Shown here in pieces: positions 1 to 6,591 of a DNA stretch of 9,554 nucleotides (the first letter of the stretch is position 1; every line of letters begins with the position of its first letter). The notes beneath the pieces are model-generated. The model had not been told where the DNA came from. It searched no databases and saw only the letters and a program-made list of their open reading frames with translations. Source of the DNA: Hyphomicrobiales bacterium (lineage in GTDB: Bacteria; Pseudomonadota; Alphaproteobacteria; Rhizobiales; Beijerinckiaceae); NCBI GenBank assembly GCA_028290125.1, contig JAQGKM010000027.1:1-9554 (forward strand), read 5' to 3'. A program made the position numbers and the translations under genes.

Positions 1-735
1 GCGCTGTCGTCGGTCGACAATGCGGTCGCGGTGCTGCGCCGCGCGCGCAAGGCCTTCGATACTGCGCTCACCGGCTACGAGCTGATGGCGGGCGTCTGCC
101 TCGACATGGTGCACACATGTTTCCCGCAGCAGAAGCTGCCCTTCGCCGATAGGCCCGTCTGGTACGCGCTTCTTGAAATCTCGGACTCCGAAGGCGAGGA
201 GCATGCGCGCGGCATGTTCGAGGCCATGCTGGGCGAAAGCTTCGAGGCTGGCGAGATCGACGACGCGGTGATTGCCGAGAACCTCCAGCAGTCGAAGGAT
301 CTCTGGCATCTCCGCGAAAGCATCACGCTGGCGCAGGCGCAGGCGGTGAAGAGCATCAAGCACGACATCTCCGTGCCGGTGTCGCGCATCGCCGAGTTCA
401 TCGCCACGACCGACGCCGCCTGCCACGAGCGGTTTCCCGGCCTGCTCAACATGACCTTCGGGCATCTCGGCGACGGCAATCTGCATTACAACGTCGGCAC
501 GTCCGACACCTTCACGCCCGCCGACATGGCGCGCGACTATGATGCGATCTACAATCTGGTGCATGACGCCGCGCACGCCTTCGCGGGGTCGATCAGCGCC
601 GAGCACGGCATCGGGTCCTTCAAGATCGACGAGATGCCCCGCTACAAGGCGCCGCGCGAACTCGATCTCATGCATCGCGTGAAGGCGGCGTTCGATCCCG
701 GCAACATCCTGAACCCGGGAAAAGTCCTGCGCTGA
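1..735 (+). CDS. FAD-linked oxidase, C-terminal part (GlcD / D-2-hydroxyacid dehydrogenase-like), 5' truncated
   Basis: The reading frame is open from base 1, so the N-terminal FAD-binding (PCMH-type) half lies outside the window; 244 residues remain. What is visible is the FAD-oxidase C-terminal substrate/cap domain. It has the motif GHLGDGNLH at about residues 154-162, SAEHGIG at about 199-205, and the closing FDPGNILNPGKVL typical of glycolate oxidase GlcD, D-lactate dehydrogenase and D-2-hydroxyglutarate dehydrogenase. In that family the two histidines of GHxGDGNxH and the glutamate of AEHG bind a divalent metal that positions the 2-hydroxyacid; here they would be H155, H162 and E201. The likely reaction is FAD-dependent oxidation of a D-2-hydroxyacid to a 2-oxoacid. 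The exact substrate cannot be told from this half. The gene ends 441 bp before pstS, with repeats between, and is probably not part of the phosphate operon. Confidence 0.9.
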   Translation, partial: ALSSVDNAVAVLRRARKAFDTALTGYELMAGVCLDMVHTCFPQQKLPFADRPVWYALLEISDSEGEEHARGMFEAMLGESFEAGEIDDAVIAENLQQSKDLWHLRESITLAQAQAVKSIKHDISVPVSRIAEFIATTDAACHERFPGLLNMTFGHLGDGNLHYNVGTSDTFTPADMARDYDAIYNLVHDAAHAFAGSISAEHGIGSFKIDEMPRYKAPRELDLMHRVKAAFDPGNILNPGKVLR

Positions 736-745
736 GGCCGTTTAA

Positions 746-890
746 CCCTCCCCCTTGTGGGGAGGGCGACTCGGCGTAGCCGAGCGGGGTGGGGGTCGTG
801 AGGCCTTGCCGTCCTGATCGTGATCGCCGCGAAGCCGTTGATAAATGCGTCGACCCCCACCCCTAGCCCCTCCCCACAAGGGGGAGGGGG
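746..890. repeat. Composite inverted repeat (MITE/REP-like palindromic element)
   Basis: Two arms face each other. Bases 746-766 are a perfect reverse complement of 868-888 (21 bp), and 786-798 of 851-863 (13 bp). The left arm holds an extra 19 nt (767-785), of which 770-784 form their own hairpin (CTCGGC-GTA-GCCGAG); the right arm has only 4 nt there. Each outer arm is also a small hairpin by itself (746-753 with 759-766). About 50 nt of unrelated sequence (799-850) sits between the arms. C/G-rich palindromes of this look recur between genes in many Hyphomicrobiales genomes; that is recollection, not a search. The element lies just after the oxidase stop codon, where it could also shield the mRNA 3' end or act as a weak terminator, although no T tract follows. 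Confidence 0.85.
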
Positions 891-920
891 ACACGATGCG
901 TCGCTCGCGGCCACGTCTCT

Positions 921-1016
921 CAATGACAGCCGCCCTTGCGAGCGCAGCGAAGCAATCCGGAGGCCTCACGTGAGGCCAAGATGGATTGCCGCGTCGCTGC
1001 GCTCCTCGCAATGACG
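921..1016. repeat. Second intergenic inverted repeat with a central 16-bp palindrome
   Basis: The left arm, 936-958, pairs imperfectly with the right arm, 983-1011. The conserved core GAGCGCAGCGA (940-950) faces TCGCTGCGCTC (994-1004), and GCAATCC (952-958) faces GGATTGC (983-989); the right arm carries 4-nt and 2-nt insertions. At the centre, 962-977 is a perfect palindrome, GGCCTCAC/GTGAGGCC. This sequence style, a 'gcgaagcaatcc' arm ending in 'cgcaatgacg', resembles a repeat family I know from Bradyrhizobium and relatives. It shares no arm sequence with the element just upstream, so two different repeat families lie side by side. No protein-coding signal was found in it. Confidence 0.8.
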
Positions 1017-1065
1017 AGGCTGTTTGTCGTACTCGCGACAACTTACTGAATCCAAGAAGAAATCC

Positions 1066-1083
1066 CTGTCACATCCGTGTCAC
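1066..1083 (+). promoter_or_regulatory. Pho box (PhoB binding site) of the pst operon
   Basis: Two 7-bp direct repeats, CTGTCAC (1066-1072) and GTGTCAC (1077-1083), are separated by 4 bp, giving the 11-bp period of the Pho box (consensus CTGTCAT-N4-CTGTCAT). Each half differs from the consensus at one or two positions. The site lies 94 bp upstream of the pstS start and faces it. A PhoB gene is encoded in the same operon, so direct positive autoregulation under phosphate starvation is expected. A possible -10 (TCTTAG, 1091-1096, only 3 of 6 matches) lies about 8 bp downstream of the box, the usual place in PhoB-activated promoters where the box replaces the -35. Confidence 0.85.
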
Positions 1084-1108
1084 TGCCGGCTCTTAGAAAG
1101 GGCGTGTT

Positions 1109-1149
1109 CCGGAGCCGCTCCGGGGCTACGGCCTGCAAGGGCAGGCCGT
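1109..1149 (+). promoter_or_regulatory. Tandem hairpins in the pstS 5' leader
   Basis: Two stem-loops follow each other inside the predicted leader. The first is CCGGAG-CCG-CTCCGG (1109-1123). The second is ACGGCCTGC-AAGG-GCAGGCCGT (1128-1149), a perfect 9-bp stem with a 4-nt loop. Neither is followed by a T tract, so they are unlikely to be intrinsic terminators. They end 27 bp before the pstS start and leave its ribosome binding site (AAAGGG, 1165-1170) free. They may stabilise the mRNA or bind a regulator; their function is not known. Confidence 0.6.
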
Positions 1150-1176
1150 GATGTCCGATGACCGAAAGGGCCTTCC

Positions 1177-2202
1177 ATGGACCTCGCCAAAATCCTCCGC
1201 ACCGCCGTCATGGCCGCCGCCGCCGTCTCCGTTACCGTGAGCGCGCAGGCTGCCGACATCACGGGCGCTGGCGCCACCTTCCCTTATCCGATCTATTCCA
1301 AGTGGGCTGACGCCTACAAGACCGCCACCGGCATGGGCCTGAACTACCAGTCCATCGGCTCGGGCGCCGGCATCAAGCAGATCCAGGCCAAGACCGTGAC
1401 CTTCGGCGCCACCGACGCGCCGCTCAAGGGCGAGGCGCTTGCCAAGGACGGCCTCGTCCAGTTCCCGATGGTCATGGGCGCCATCGTGATGGTGGTGAAC
1501 ATCGACGGCGTGAAGCCGGGCGAACTCGTCCTCGACGGCAAGACCGTCGGCGACATCTATCTCGGCGCCATCAAGAAGTGGGACGACGCCGCCATCAAGA
1601 AGCTCAACCCCTCGCTGACGCTGCCCTCGACCGCCATCACGGTCGTGCGCCGCTCGGACGGCTCGGGCACGTCGTTCAACTTCACCGATTATCTCGCCAA
1701 GGTGAACGCGGACTGGAAGTCCAAGGTCGGCGTCGGTCAGGCTGTCGAATGGCCGGTTGGCGTTGGCGCCAAGGGCAATGAAGGCATCGCCGGCAACGTC
1801 GCCCAGACCAAGGGCGGCATCGGCTACGTCGAATACGCCTACGCCAAGCAGAACAACATGACGTTCGCCGCGCTGGTCAACGCCTCGGGCAAGACTGTCA
1901 AGCCGACGCTCGCCGCCTTCCAGGCTGCGGCCTCGAACGCCGACTGGACCAAGGAGCCGGGCTTCTACCAGATCCTGACGAACCAGCCGGGCGACGCCTC
2001 GTGGCCGATCACGGCCGCGACCTTCATCCTCATGTACAAGCAGCCGACCGACAAGACGGCCGCCGCCGATGCGCTCAAGTTCTTTACTTGGGCCTACGAC
2101 AACGGTGACAAGATGGCTGAAGACCTCGACTACATTCCCATGCCCGAAAACGTCGTGAAGTTGGTCAAGGATACCTGGGCCAAGGACATCCAGTCCAAGT
2201 AA
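1177..2202 (+). CDS. pstS: Phosphate ABC transporter, periplasmic phosphate-binding protein PstS
   Basis: PstS captures inorganic phosphate in the periplasm and hands it to the PstCA channel. The 341-residue product starts with a signal peptide (residues 1-25, cleavage after AQA before ADITG). There is no lipobox, so it should be soluble in the periplasm. Hallmarks are GAGATFPYP (30-38), a GSGAG loop (61-65), FGATDAPL (76-83) and RSDGSGTSF (159-167). By comparison with E. coli PstS, T34, F35, S62, D80, R159, D161, S163, G164 and T165 should contact phosphate. The ATG at 1177 has an AAAGGG ribosome binding site 6 nt upstream and gives a clean signal peptide. It is the first gene of the operon, downstream of a Pho box, and a stem-loop after its stop probably lets it be made in excess over the membrane genes. 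Identification is secure. Confidence 0.98.
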   Translation: MDLAKILRTAVMAAAAVSVTVSAQAADITGAGATFPYPIYSKWADAYKTATGMGLNYQSIGSGAGIKQIQAKTVTFGATDAPLKGEALAKDGLVQFPMVMGAIVMVVNIDGVKPGELVLDGKTVGDIYLGAIKKWDDAAIKKLNPSLTLPSTAITVVRRSDGSGTSFNFTDYLAKVNADWKSKVGVGQAVEWPVGVGAKGNEGIAGNVAQTKGGIGYVEYAYAKQNNMTFAALVNASGKTVKPTLAAFQAAASNADWTKEPGFYQILTNQPGDASWPITAATFILMYKQPTDKTAAADALKFFTWAYDNGDKMAEDLDYIPMPENVVKLVKDTWAKDIQSK

Positions 2203-2208
2203 GGTTCA

Positions 2209-2238
2209 AGGGGAGGAGGGCGCGCGCCTTCCTCCTCT
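2209..2238 (+). terminator. Attenuator-like stem-loop between pstS and pstC
   Basis: Bases 2209-2220 pair with 2227-2238 (12 bp with two G-U pairs) around a CGCGCG loop, starting 7 nt after the pstS stop. The following bases (CTTTC) are only weakly T-rich, so termination would be partial. A partial terminator or 3'-end stabiliser here fits the usual need for far more binding protein than channel protein. Confidence 0.65.
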
Positions 2239-2308
2239 CTTTCACTTCCGGACTGGATTGAGACGCATGCCGTTAGATCTCGATGAACGAAACGGGCAGG
2301 GGGTTCGA

Positions 2309-3307
2309 GTGACTGACATGGCCGCGCAGGCGTCGCTGCAAGAGGTGAAGCCCTACGATCGCGCCCGTGCGCTTTCGGCCTTCAAGATCGGCGACGTGAC
2401 GTTCTACTGGGTGACCCGCCTGTCGGCGATCGCCGTCCTTCTCATTCTCGGCGGCATCATTTTGTCGCTCGTCGTCGGCGCCTGGCCGGCGATCAAGGCC
2501 TTCGGCCTCGAATTCCTCGTCACCCGCCGCTGGGCGCCCAACCTCGAGCCGACGCCTGTGCTCGGCGCGCTCGGCCCGATCTACGGCACGCTGGTGACGT
2601 CCTTCCTCGCCATGCTGATCGCCGTGCCGGTCGGACTGGGCATCGCCGTGTTCCTCACCGAGTTCTGCCCGCCGGTGCTGCGCCGTCCGGTCGGCATCGC
2701 GATCGAATTGCTCGCGGGCATTCCCTCGATCATCTACGGAATGTGGGGCTTCTTCGTGCTCGCGCCGTTCATGACCGATCACTTCCAACCGTTCTTCATC
2801 AATCTCTTCGAAGGCGTGCCGGTGCTCGGGACGATCTTCGCCGGACCGCCATCCTACCTGTCGCTGTTCAACGCGTCGGTGGTGCTGGCGATCATGATCC
2901 TGCCGTTCATCACGGCGATCTCGCGAGACGTCTTCTCGACCGTGCCCCCGATGCTGAAGGAATCTGCTTACGGGCTCGGCTGCACGACCTGGGAAGTGGT
3001 GCGCAATGTCGTCGTTCCGTTCACCCGCGCGGGCGTTCTGGGCGGCGTCATGCTGGCGCTCGGCCGCGCGCTCGGCGAGACGATGGCCGTGACCTTCATC
3101 ATCGGCAATTCCTTCCAGATCAACGGATCGATCTTTTCGCCCGGCACCACGATCTCCGCGGCCATCGCCAGCGAGTTCGGCGAGGCGTCGGGGCTGCACA
3201 TGTCGGCGCTGATCCTGCTCGGACTGCTGCTCTTCGTCCTGACCTTCATCGTTCTCGCCTGCGCGCGCCTGATGCTCGCACGCCTTGACGCAGCGGCGGG
3301 GAAATAA
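2309..3307 (+). CDS. pstC: Phosphate ABC transporter permease PstC
   Basis: PstC is one of the two inner-membrane channel subunits of the PstSCAB phosphate importer. The protein has about six membrane segments, the first near residues 36-58, and the MetI-type permease fold. The cytoplasmic coupling (EAA) loop is at about 213-237 (PPMLKESAYGLG...VVP), followed by the PstC-typical ALGRALGETMAVTFIIGN (250-267). I chose the GTG at 2309 because AGGGGG lies 5 nt upstream, giving 332 residues that begin MTDMAAQASLQ. In-frame alternatives are TTG 2258, ATG 2267 (no good ribosome binding site) and ATG 2318. The gene lies about 100 bp after pstS, past the hairpin, and is followed after 4 bp by pstA. 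The identity is secure; the exact start is not. Confidence 0.96.
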   Translation: MTDMAAQASLQEVKPYDRARALSAFKIGDVTFYWVTRLSAIAVLLILGGIILSLVVGAWPAIKAFGLEFLVTRRWAPNLEPTPVLGALGPIYGTLVTSFLAMLIAVPVGLGIAVFLTEFCPPVLRRPVGIAIELLAGIPSIIYGMWGFFVLAPFMTDHFQPFFINLFEGVPVLGTIFAGPPSYLSLFNASVVLAIMILPFITAISRDVFSTVPPMLKESAYGLGCTTWEVVRNVVVPFTRAGVLGGVMLALGRALGETMAVTFIIGNSFQINGSIFSPGTTISAAIASEFGEASGLHMSALILLGLLLFVLTFIVLACARLMLARLDAAAGK

Positions 3308-3311
3308 GCCC

Positions 3312-4193
3312 ATGAACGCTCCCTCGACTTCCTTCCACACGCCGTCCGCACGGGCGATCTACGGCTCGCGCGCCCGCACCGACAAGATCGTGCGCGTGCT
3401 CTGCGTGCTGGCGGCGGCCTTCGGCCTGCTCTGGCTGTCGCTGATCCTGTTCACGCTGTTCTGGAATGGCCTGGCGGGCCTGCACTTTTCGGTGTTCACC
3501 GAAATGACGCCGCCGCCCGGCTCGACGACCGGCGGTCTCGCCAATGCGATCTTCGGCTCGATCCTGATGACGATCATCGGCGTCGGCATCGGCGCGCCGC
3601 TCGGCCTGTTCGCCGGCACCTATCTGGCGGAATACGGCCGCCACGAGAAGCTCAGCTTCTATGTGCGCTTCATCAACGACATCCTGTTGTCGGCGCCTTC
3701 CATCGTCATCGGCCTGTTCATCTACGGCGCGGTGGTGGTGCCGATGGGCGGCTTCTCGGCGCTGGCCGGTTCGCTGGCGCTGGCGGTGATCGTGGTGCCG
3801 GTGGTGGTGCGCACGACCGAAGACATGCTGCTGCTGGTGCCCAACCAGTTGCGCGAAGCGGCGTCCGCGCTGGGGCTTCCGCGCTCCTACGTCATCCGCT
3901 CGATCGCCTACAAGGCGGCGCGCACGGGCCTCATCACCGGCATCCTTCTCGCCACCGCACGTGTGGCCGGCGAGACCGCGCCCTTGCTGTTCACCGCTCT
4001 GTCGAACCAGTTCTGGAACGCAAACCTGCTGACCACGATGGCGAACCTGCCGGTCACCATCAACAATTTCGTGCAGAGCCCTTACGAATACTGGCGTCAG
4101 CTCGCCTGGACGGGCGCGCTGCTGATCACACTCGCTGTGCTGGCGTTGAACATCTTCGCCCGCCTGCTTGCCGCGGAAAGGAAGAAGTCGTGA
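3312..4193 (+). CDS. pstA: Phosphate ABC transporter permease PstA
   Basis: PstA is the second channel subunit, pairing with PstC in the inner membrane. The 293-residue product has a cytoplasmic N-terminus, a first membrane segment at about 27-51, and five further segments. Its EAA coupling loop is at about 177-206 (VPNQLREAASALGLP...), followed by ATARVAGETAPLLFTAL (214-230), the PstA signature that mirrors the RALGETMAV stretch of PstC. The ATG at 3312 follows the pstC stop by 4 bp, and GGGGAAA at 3298-3304 can serve as ribosome binding site. Its last 4 bases overlap the GTG start of pstB, which suggests translational coupling. The length is normal for the family and no defect is seen. Confidence 0.97.
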   Translation: MNAPSTSFHTPSARAIYGSRARTDKIVRVLCVLAAAFGLLWLSLILFTLFWNGLAGLHFSVFTEMTPPPGSTTGGLANAIFGSILMTIIGVGIGAPLGLFAGTYLAEYGRHEKLSFYVRFINDILLSAPSIVIGLFIYGAVVVPMGGFSALAGSLALAVIVVPVVVRTTEDMLLLVPNQLREAASALGLPRSYVIRSIAYKAARTGLITGILLATARVAGETAPLLFTALSNQFWNANLLTTMANLPVTINNFVQSPYEYWRQLAWTGALLITLAVLALNIFARLLAAERKKS

Positions 4194-5005
4194 GCGACGT
4201 TCAAGTCATGCCCCAGACCTCCGGACATGCGCCGGCCGCCGGGCGCGCCGCGCCAGTCAAACTTGAAGTGCGCAACCTCGATTTCTTTTACGGGGCCAAC
4301 AAGGCGCTGAAGAACATCAACCTGCGTCTCGAGACCAACAGTGTGACGGCCTTCATCGGCCCGTCGGGCTGCGGCAAGTCGACGTTGCTGCGCGTGCTGA
4401 ACCGCATGTACGATCTTTATCCGGGCCAGAAAGCCGAGGGCGAGGTGCTGCTCGACGGCGAGAACATTCTCAACCCCGGCGTCGACCTCAACCTGCTGCG
4501 CGCGCGCGTCGGCATGGTGTTCCAGAAGCCGACGCCGTTCCCGATGACGATCTACGACAACATCGCCTTCGGCATCAAACTTTACGAGAACCTCTCGAAG
4601 AGCGAACTCGACGGTCGCGTGGAACATGCGCTGCGCGGCTCCGCGCTCTGGAACGAAGTGAAGGACAAGCTGAACGCCAGCGGTCTTTCGCTGTCGGGCG
4701 GCCAGCAGCAGCGTCTGTGCATCGCGCGCACGGTCGCCATTCAGCCCGAAGTCATCCTGTTCGACGAGCCGTGCTCGGCGCTCGATCCGATCTCGACCGC
4801 GAAGGTGGAAGAGCTGATCGACGAGCTGAAGGCGAAGTACACGATCGCCATCGTCACCCACAACATGCAGCAGGCCGCGCGCGTCTCCGAGCACACGGCC
4901 TTCATGTATCTCGGCGAACTCGTCGAATTCGACGAAACGCAGCGCATCTTCACGGCTCCGTCGATGCGCCAGACGCAGGACTACATCACCGGCCGGTTCG
5001 GCTAA
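4190..5005 (+). CDS. pstB: Phosphate ABC transporter ATP-binding protein PstB
   Basis: PstB is the cytoplasmic ATPase that powers phosphate import and, with PhoU, conveys transport state to the PhoR/PhoB system. The 271-residue protein has all ABC motifs: Walker A GPSGCGKST (57-65), Q-loop Q112 in VFQKPTPFPM (110-119), signature LSGGQQQR (168-175), Walker B VILFDE (188-193), D-loop SALD (196-199) and switch histidine H224 in IVTHNM. The sequences DEPCSALDPIST and FQKPTPFPM are characteristic of PstB rather than of other ABC ATPases. It starts at GTG 4190, overlapping the pstA stop by 4 bp (GTGA), with GGAAAGG 8 nt upstream. The first 20 residues are a variable Ala/Pro-rich lead. Catalytically intact. 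Confidence 0.98.
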   Translation: MSDVQVMPQTSGHAPAAGRAAPVKLEVRNLDFFYGANKALKNINLRLETNSVTAFIGPSGCGKSTLLRVLNRMYDLYPGQKAEGEVLLDGENILNPGVDLNLLRARVGMVFQKPTPFPMTIYDNIAFGIKLYENLSKSELDGRVEHALRGSALWNEVKDKLNASGLSLSGGQQQRLCIARTVAIQPEVILFDEPCSALDPISTAKVEELIDELKAKYTIAIVTHNMQQAARVSEHTAFMYLGELVEFDETQRIFTAPSMRQTQDYITGRFG

Positions 5006-5024
5006 GCGGCAAGAGGATCACCTG

Positions 5025-5732
5025 ATGAGCGAACATACAGTCGCTTCCTACGACAAGGAACTCGGCCAGCTTGGCCGCTACATCGCCGAAATGGGCGGTC
5101 TGGCGGAGAAGATGATTTCTGACGCCATGGACGCCTTGCTGTCGATGGATGTCGAACTTGCACGCGCGGTCGTCTCGACCGACCAGCGGCTCGACACGTT
5201 GCAGCGCCAGATCGAGGAACTCGCCATCCTGACCATCGCGCGCCGGCAGCCGATGGCTGTCGACCTGCGCGAGATCGTCGCTGCGATCCGCGTGTCGGGC
5301 GATCTCGAACGCGTCGGCGACCTCGCCAAGAACATCGGCAAGCGCACGCTGAAACTCGCCGAGGAGCCGCGCATCCCGCGCGCCGCCATCGGCCTGAAGC
5401 ACATGGGCGAGAGCGTCCAGCTTCAGCTGAAGAACGTGCTCGATTCCTATGCCGGCCGCGACATCGAAAAAGCGCGCGCCGTCTGGGAGAACGACGCCGA
5501 GCTCGACGCGATGGAAGATTCGGTGTTCCGCGATCTGCTGACCTTCATGATGGAAGATCCGCGCAACATCTCGTTCTGCACGCATCTGCTGTTCTGCTCG
5601 AAGAACCTCGAGCGCGCCGGCGATCATGCGACCAACATCGCCGAGACCGTCTACTTCCTGGTGACGGGCCAGAACCTGCCGATGGATCGCCCGAAGGGCG
5701 CCAGCAGCAGCATGATGACCACGGCCAAGTAG
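5025..5732 (+). CDS. phoU: Phosphate signalling regulator PhoU
   Basis: PhoU is a cytoplasmic helical protein that links the Pst transporter to PhoR and keeps the Pho regulon off when phosphate is plentiful. The 235-residue product is the usual length and shows the two-fold repeat of the family. The first three-helix bundle carries ERVGDLAKNI (95-104) and the second ERAGDHATNI (196-205). These E/D-rich motifs bind metal clusters in PhoU structures. The ATG at 5025 has AGAGGA 7 nt upstream and lies 19 bp after the pstB stop. Position between pstB and phoB is the typical alphaproteobacterial order. No missing motif or truncation is seen. Confidence 0.97.
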   Translation: MSEHTVASYDKELGQLGRYIAEMGGLAEKMISDAMDALLSMDVELARAVVSTDQRLDTLQRQIEELAILTIARRQPMAVDLREIVAAIRVSGDLERVGDLAKNIGKRTLKLAEEPRIPRAAIGLKHMGESVQLQLKNVLDSYAGRDIEKARAVWENDAELDAMEDSVFRDLLTFMMEDPRNISFCTHLLFCSKNLERAGDHATNIAETVYFLVTGQNLPMDRPKGASSSMMTTAK

Positions 5733-5742
5733 GACCGCAGGC

Positions 5743-6462
5743 ATGAACACGCGCGACGAGGCCAACAGGCCTCGCATTCTGATCGTCGAAGACGAGGCTG
5801 CGCTGGGTCTTCTGCTGACCTACAACCTCGAGGCGGAAGGCTACCTCGTCGAACGCTGCGACCGCGGTGACGAGGCCGAGCTCAGGCTTCTGGAAAGTCC
5901 GCCCGACCTCATCGTTCTTGACTGGATGTTGCCCGGCATTTCCGGCATCGAGATCTGCCGTCGGCTGCGGGCGCGCGACGCCACGCGCGCGCTGCCGGTC
6001 ATCATGCTGACGGCGCGCGGCGAGGAAGGCGAACGCATCCGGGGTCTCTCTGTCGGCGCCGACGACTATGTGGTCAAGCCGTTTTCGGTGCCCGAGTTGA
6101 TGGCCCGCGTGCGCGCGCTGCTGCGGCGCGCGAGCCCCGAGCGAATCGCCGGACGCCTCGCCGCGGGCGACATCGAACTCGATCGCGAGACGCGCCGTGT
6201 GCGTCGGGGCGGCCGGGAAATTCATCTCGGCCCGACCGAATTCCGCCTGCTCGACTACCTTCTGGAAAAGCCCGGGCGCATCTTCACGCGCGCGCAATTG
6301 CTGGACGCGGTGTGGGGCATGTCAGCCGAGATCGACGAGCGCACTGTCGACGTTCATGTCGGGCGCCTGCGCCGCGCCTTGTCGCGGGGCCGCGAGACCG
6401 ACCCGATCCGCACGGTGCGGGGCGCGGGTTACGGCTTCGACGAGATGTTCGGCCGCGCGTAA
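5743..6462 (+). CDS. phoB: Phosphate regulon response regulator PhoB (OmpR/PhoB family)
   Basis: PhoB is the transcription factor that, once phosphorylated, binds Pho boxes such as the one before pstS. The 239-residue protein has an intact receiver domain (about 10-125): acidic pocket E16/D17, phospho-acceptor D60 in LIVLDWMLPG, T90 and K112. A winged-helix DNA-binding domain follows (about 140-235), with LGPTEFRLLDYL, DERTVDVHVGRLRRAL (recognition helix region) and the C-terminal RTVRGAGYGF. Sequence and position after phoU favour PhoB over other OmpR-type regulators. The ATG at 5743 lies 10 bp after the phoU stop, with AGGA at 5731-5734 overlapping that stop. The cognate kinase gene phoR, often next to these genes, is not in the window. 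Confidence 0.94.
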   Translation: MNTRDEANRPRILIVEDEAALGLLLTYNLEAEGYLVERCDRGDEAELRLLESPPDLIVLDWMLPGISGIEICRRLRARDATRALPVIMLTARGEEGERIRGLSVGADDYVVKPFSVPELMARVRALLRRASPERIAGRLAAGDIELDRETRRVRRGGREIHLGPTEFRLLDYLLEKPGRIFTRAQLLDAVWGMSAEIDERTVDVHVGRLRRALSRGRETDPIRTVRGAGYGFDEMFGRA

Positions 6463-6470
6463 CATAACCA

Positions 6471-6499
6471 GCGCAGGTCTCCCTCAAATGGCGCAGGTC
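6471..6499 (+). repeat. Direct repeat GCGCAGGTC x2 upstream of the sensor kinase gene
   Basis: GCGCAGGTC occurs at 6471-6479 and again at 6491-6499, exactly 20 bp apart, close to two helical turns. It starts 8 bp after phoB and ends 92 bp before the kinase start, so it could be an operator for the kinase/receiver operon. This is suggestive only; no known regulator site is recognised and no convincing -35/-10 pair was found nearby. Confidence 0.35.
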
Positions 6500-6549
6500 A
6501 AGTCAAAGCGTTAGCGTCGAACTTGCTTTTTGAATAAGACTGCTCTGCA

Positions 6550-6577
6550 GCTGCCCCCTTCCTGAGCCGGGGGCGGC
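6550..6577 (+). promoter_or_regulatory. Hairpin abutting the ribosome binding site of the sensor kinase gene
   Basis: GCTGCCCCC (6550-6558) pairs with GGGGGCGGC (6569-6577), a 9-bp stem with one G-U pair and a 10-nt loop. The next bases, AGGGAG (6578-6583), are the ribosome binding site for the ATG at 6592. There is no T tract. The hairpin could modulate translation of the kinase or act as an mRNA 5' stabiliser. Confidence 0.45.
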
Positions 6578-6591
6578 AGGGAGCATTCAAG

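Noticed and set aside
923..929. ATGACAG, a reverse-strand half Pho box
   Set aside because: Only one half site is present, no second copy lies at 11 bp, and it sits inside a repeat element.
820..1014. Small open frames (both strands) in the gap before pstS
   Set aside because: They are made of the two inverted-repeat elements, with translations such as PTPSPSPQGGG that simply reflect repeat sequence.
2273..3340. 355-codon open frame on the minus strand across pstC
   Set aside because: It is a shadow of GC-rich pstC codons. The predicted protein is mostly Arg, Glu, His, Asp and Ala without any domain, while the plus strand encodes a clear PstC.
4097..4894. 265-codon minus-strand frame across pstB
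   Set aside because: It lies fully opposite a catalytically complete PstB, has low-complexity composition and no ribosome binding site of note.
6505..6531. Possible terminator after phoB: AAAGC ... GCTTTTT
   Set aside because: The stem is only 5 bp with a 15-nt loop, too weak to call an intrinsic terminator with confidence despite the short T tract.
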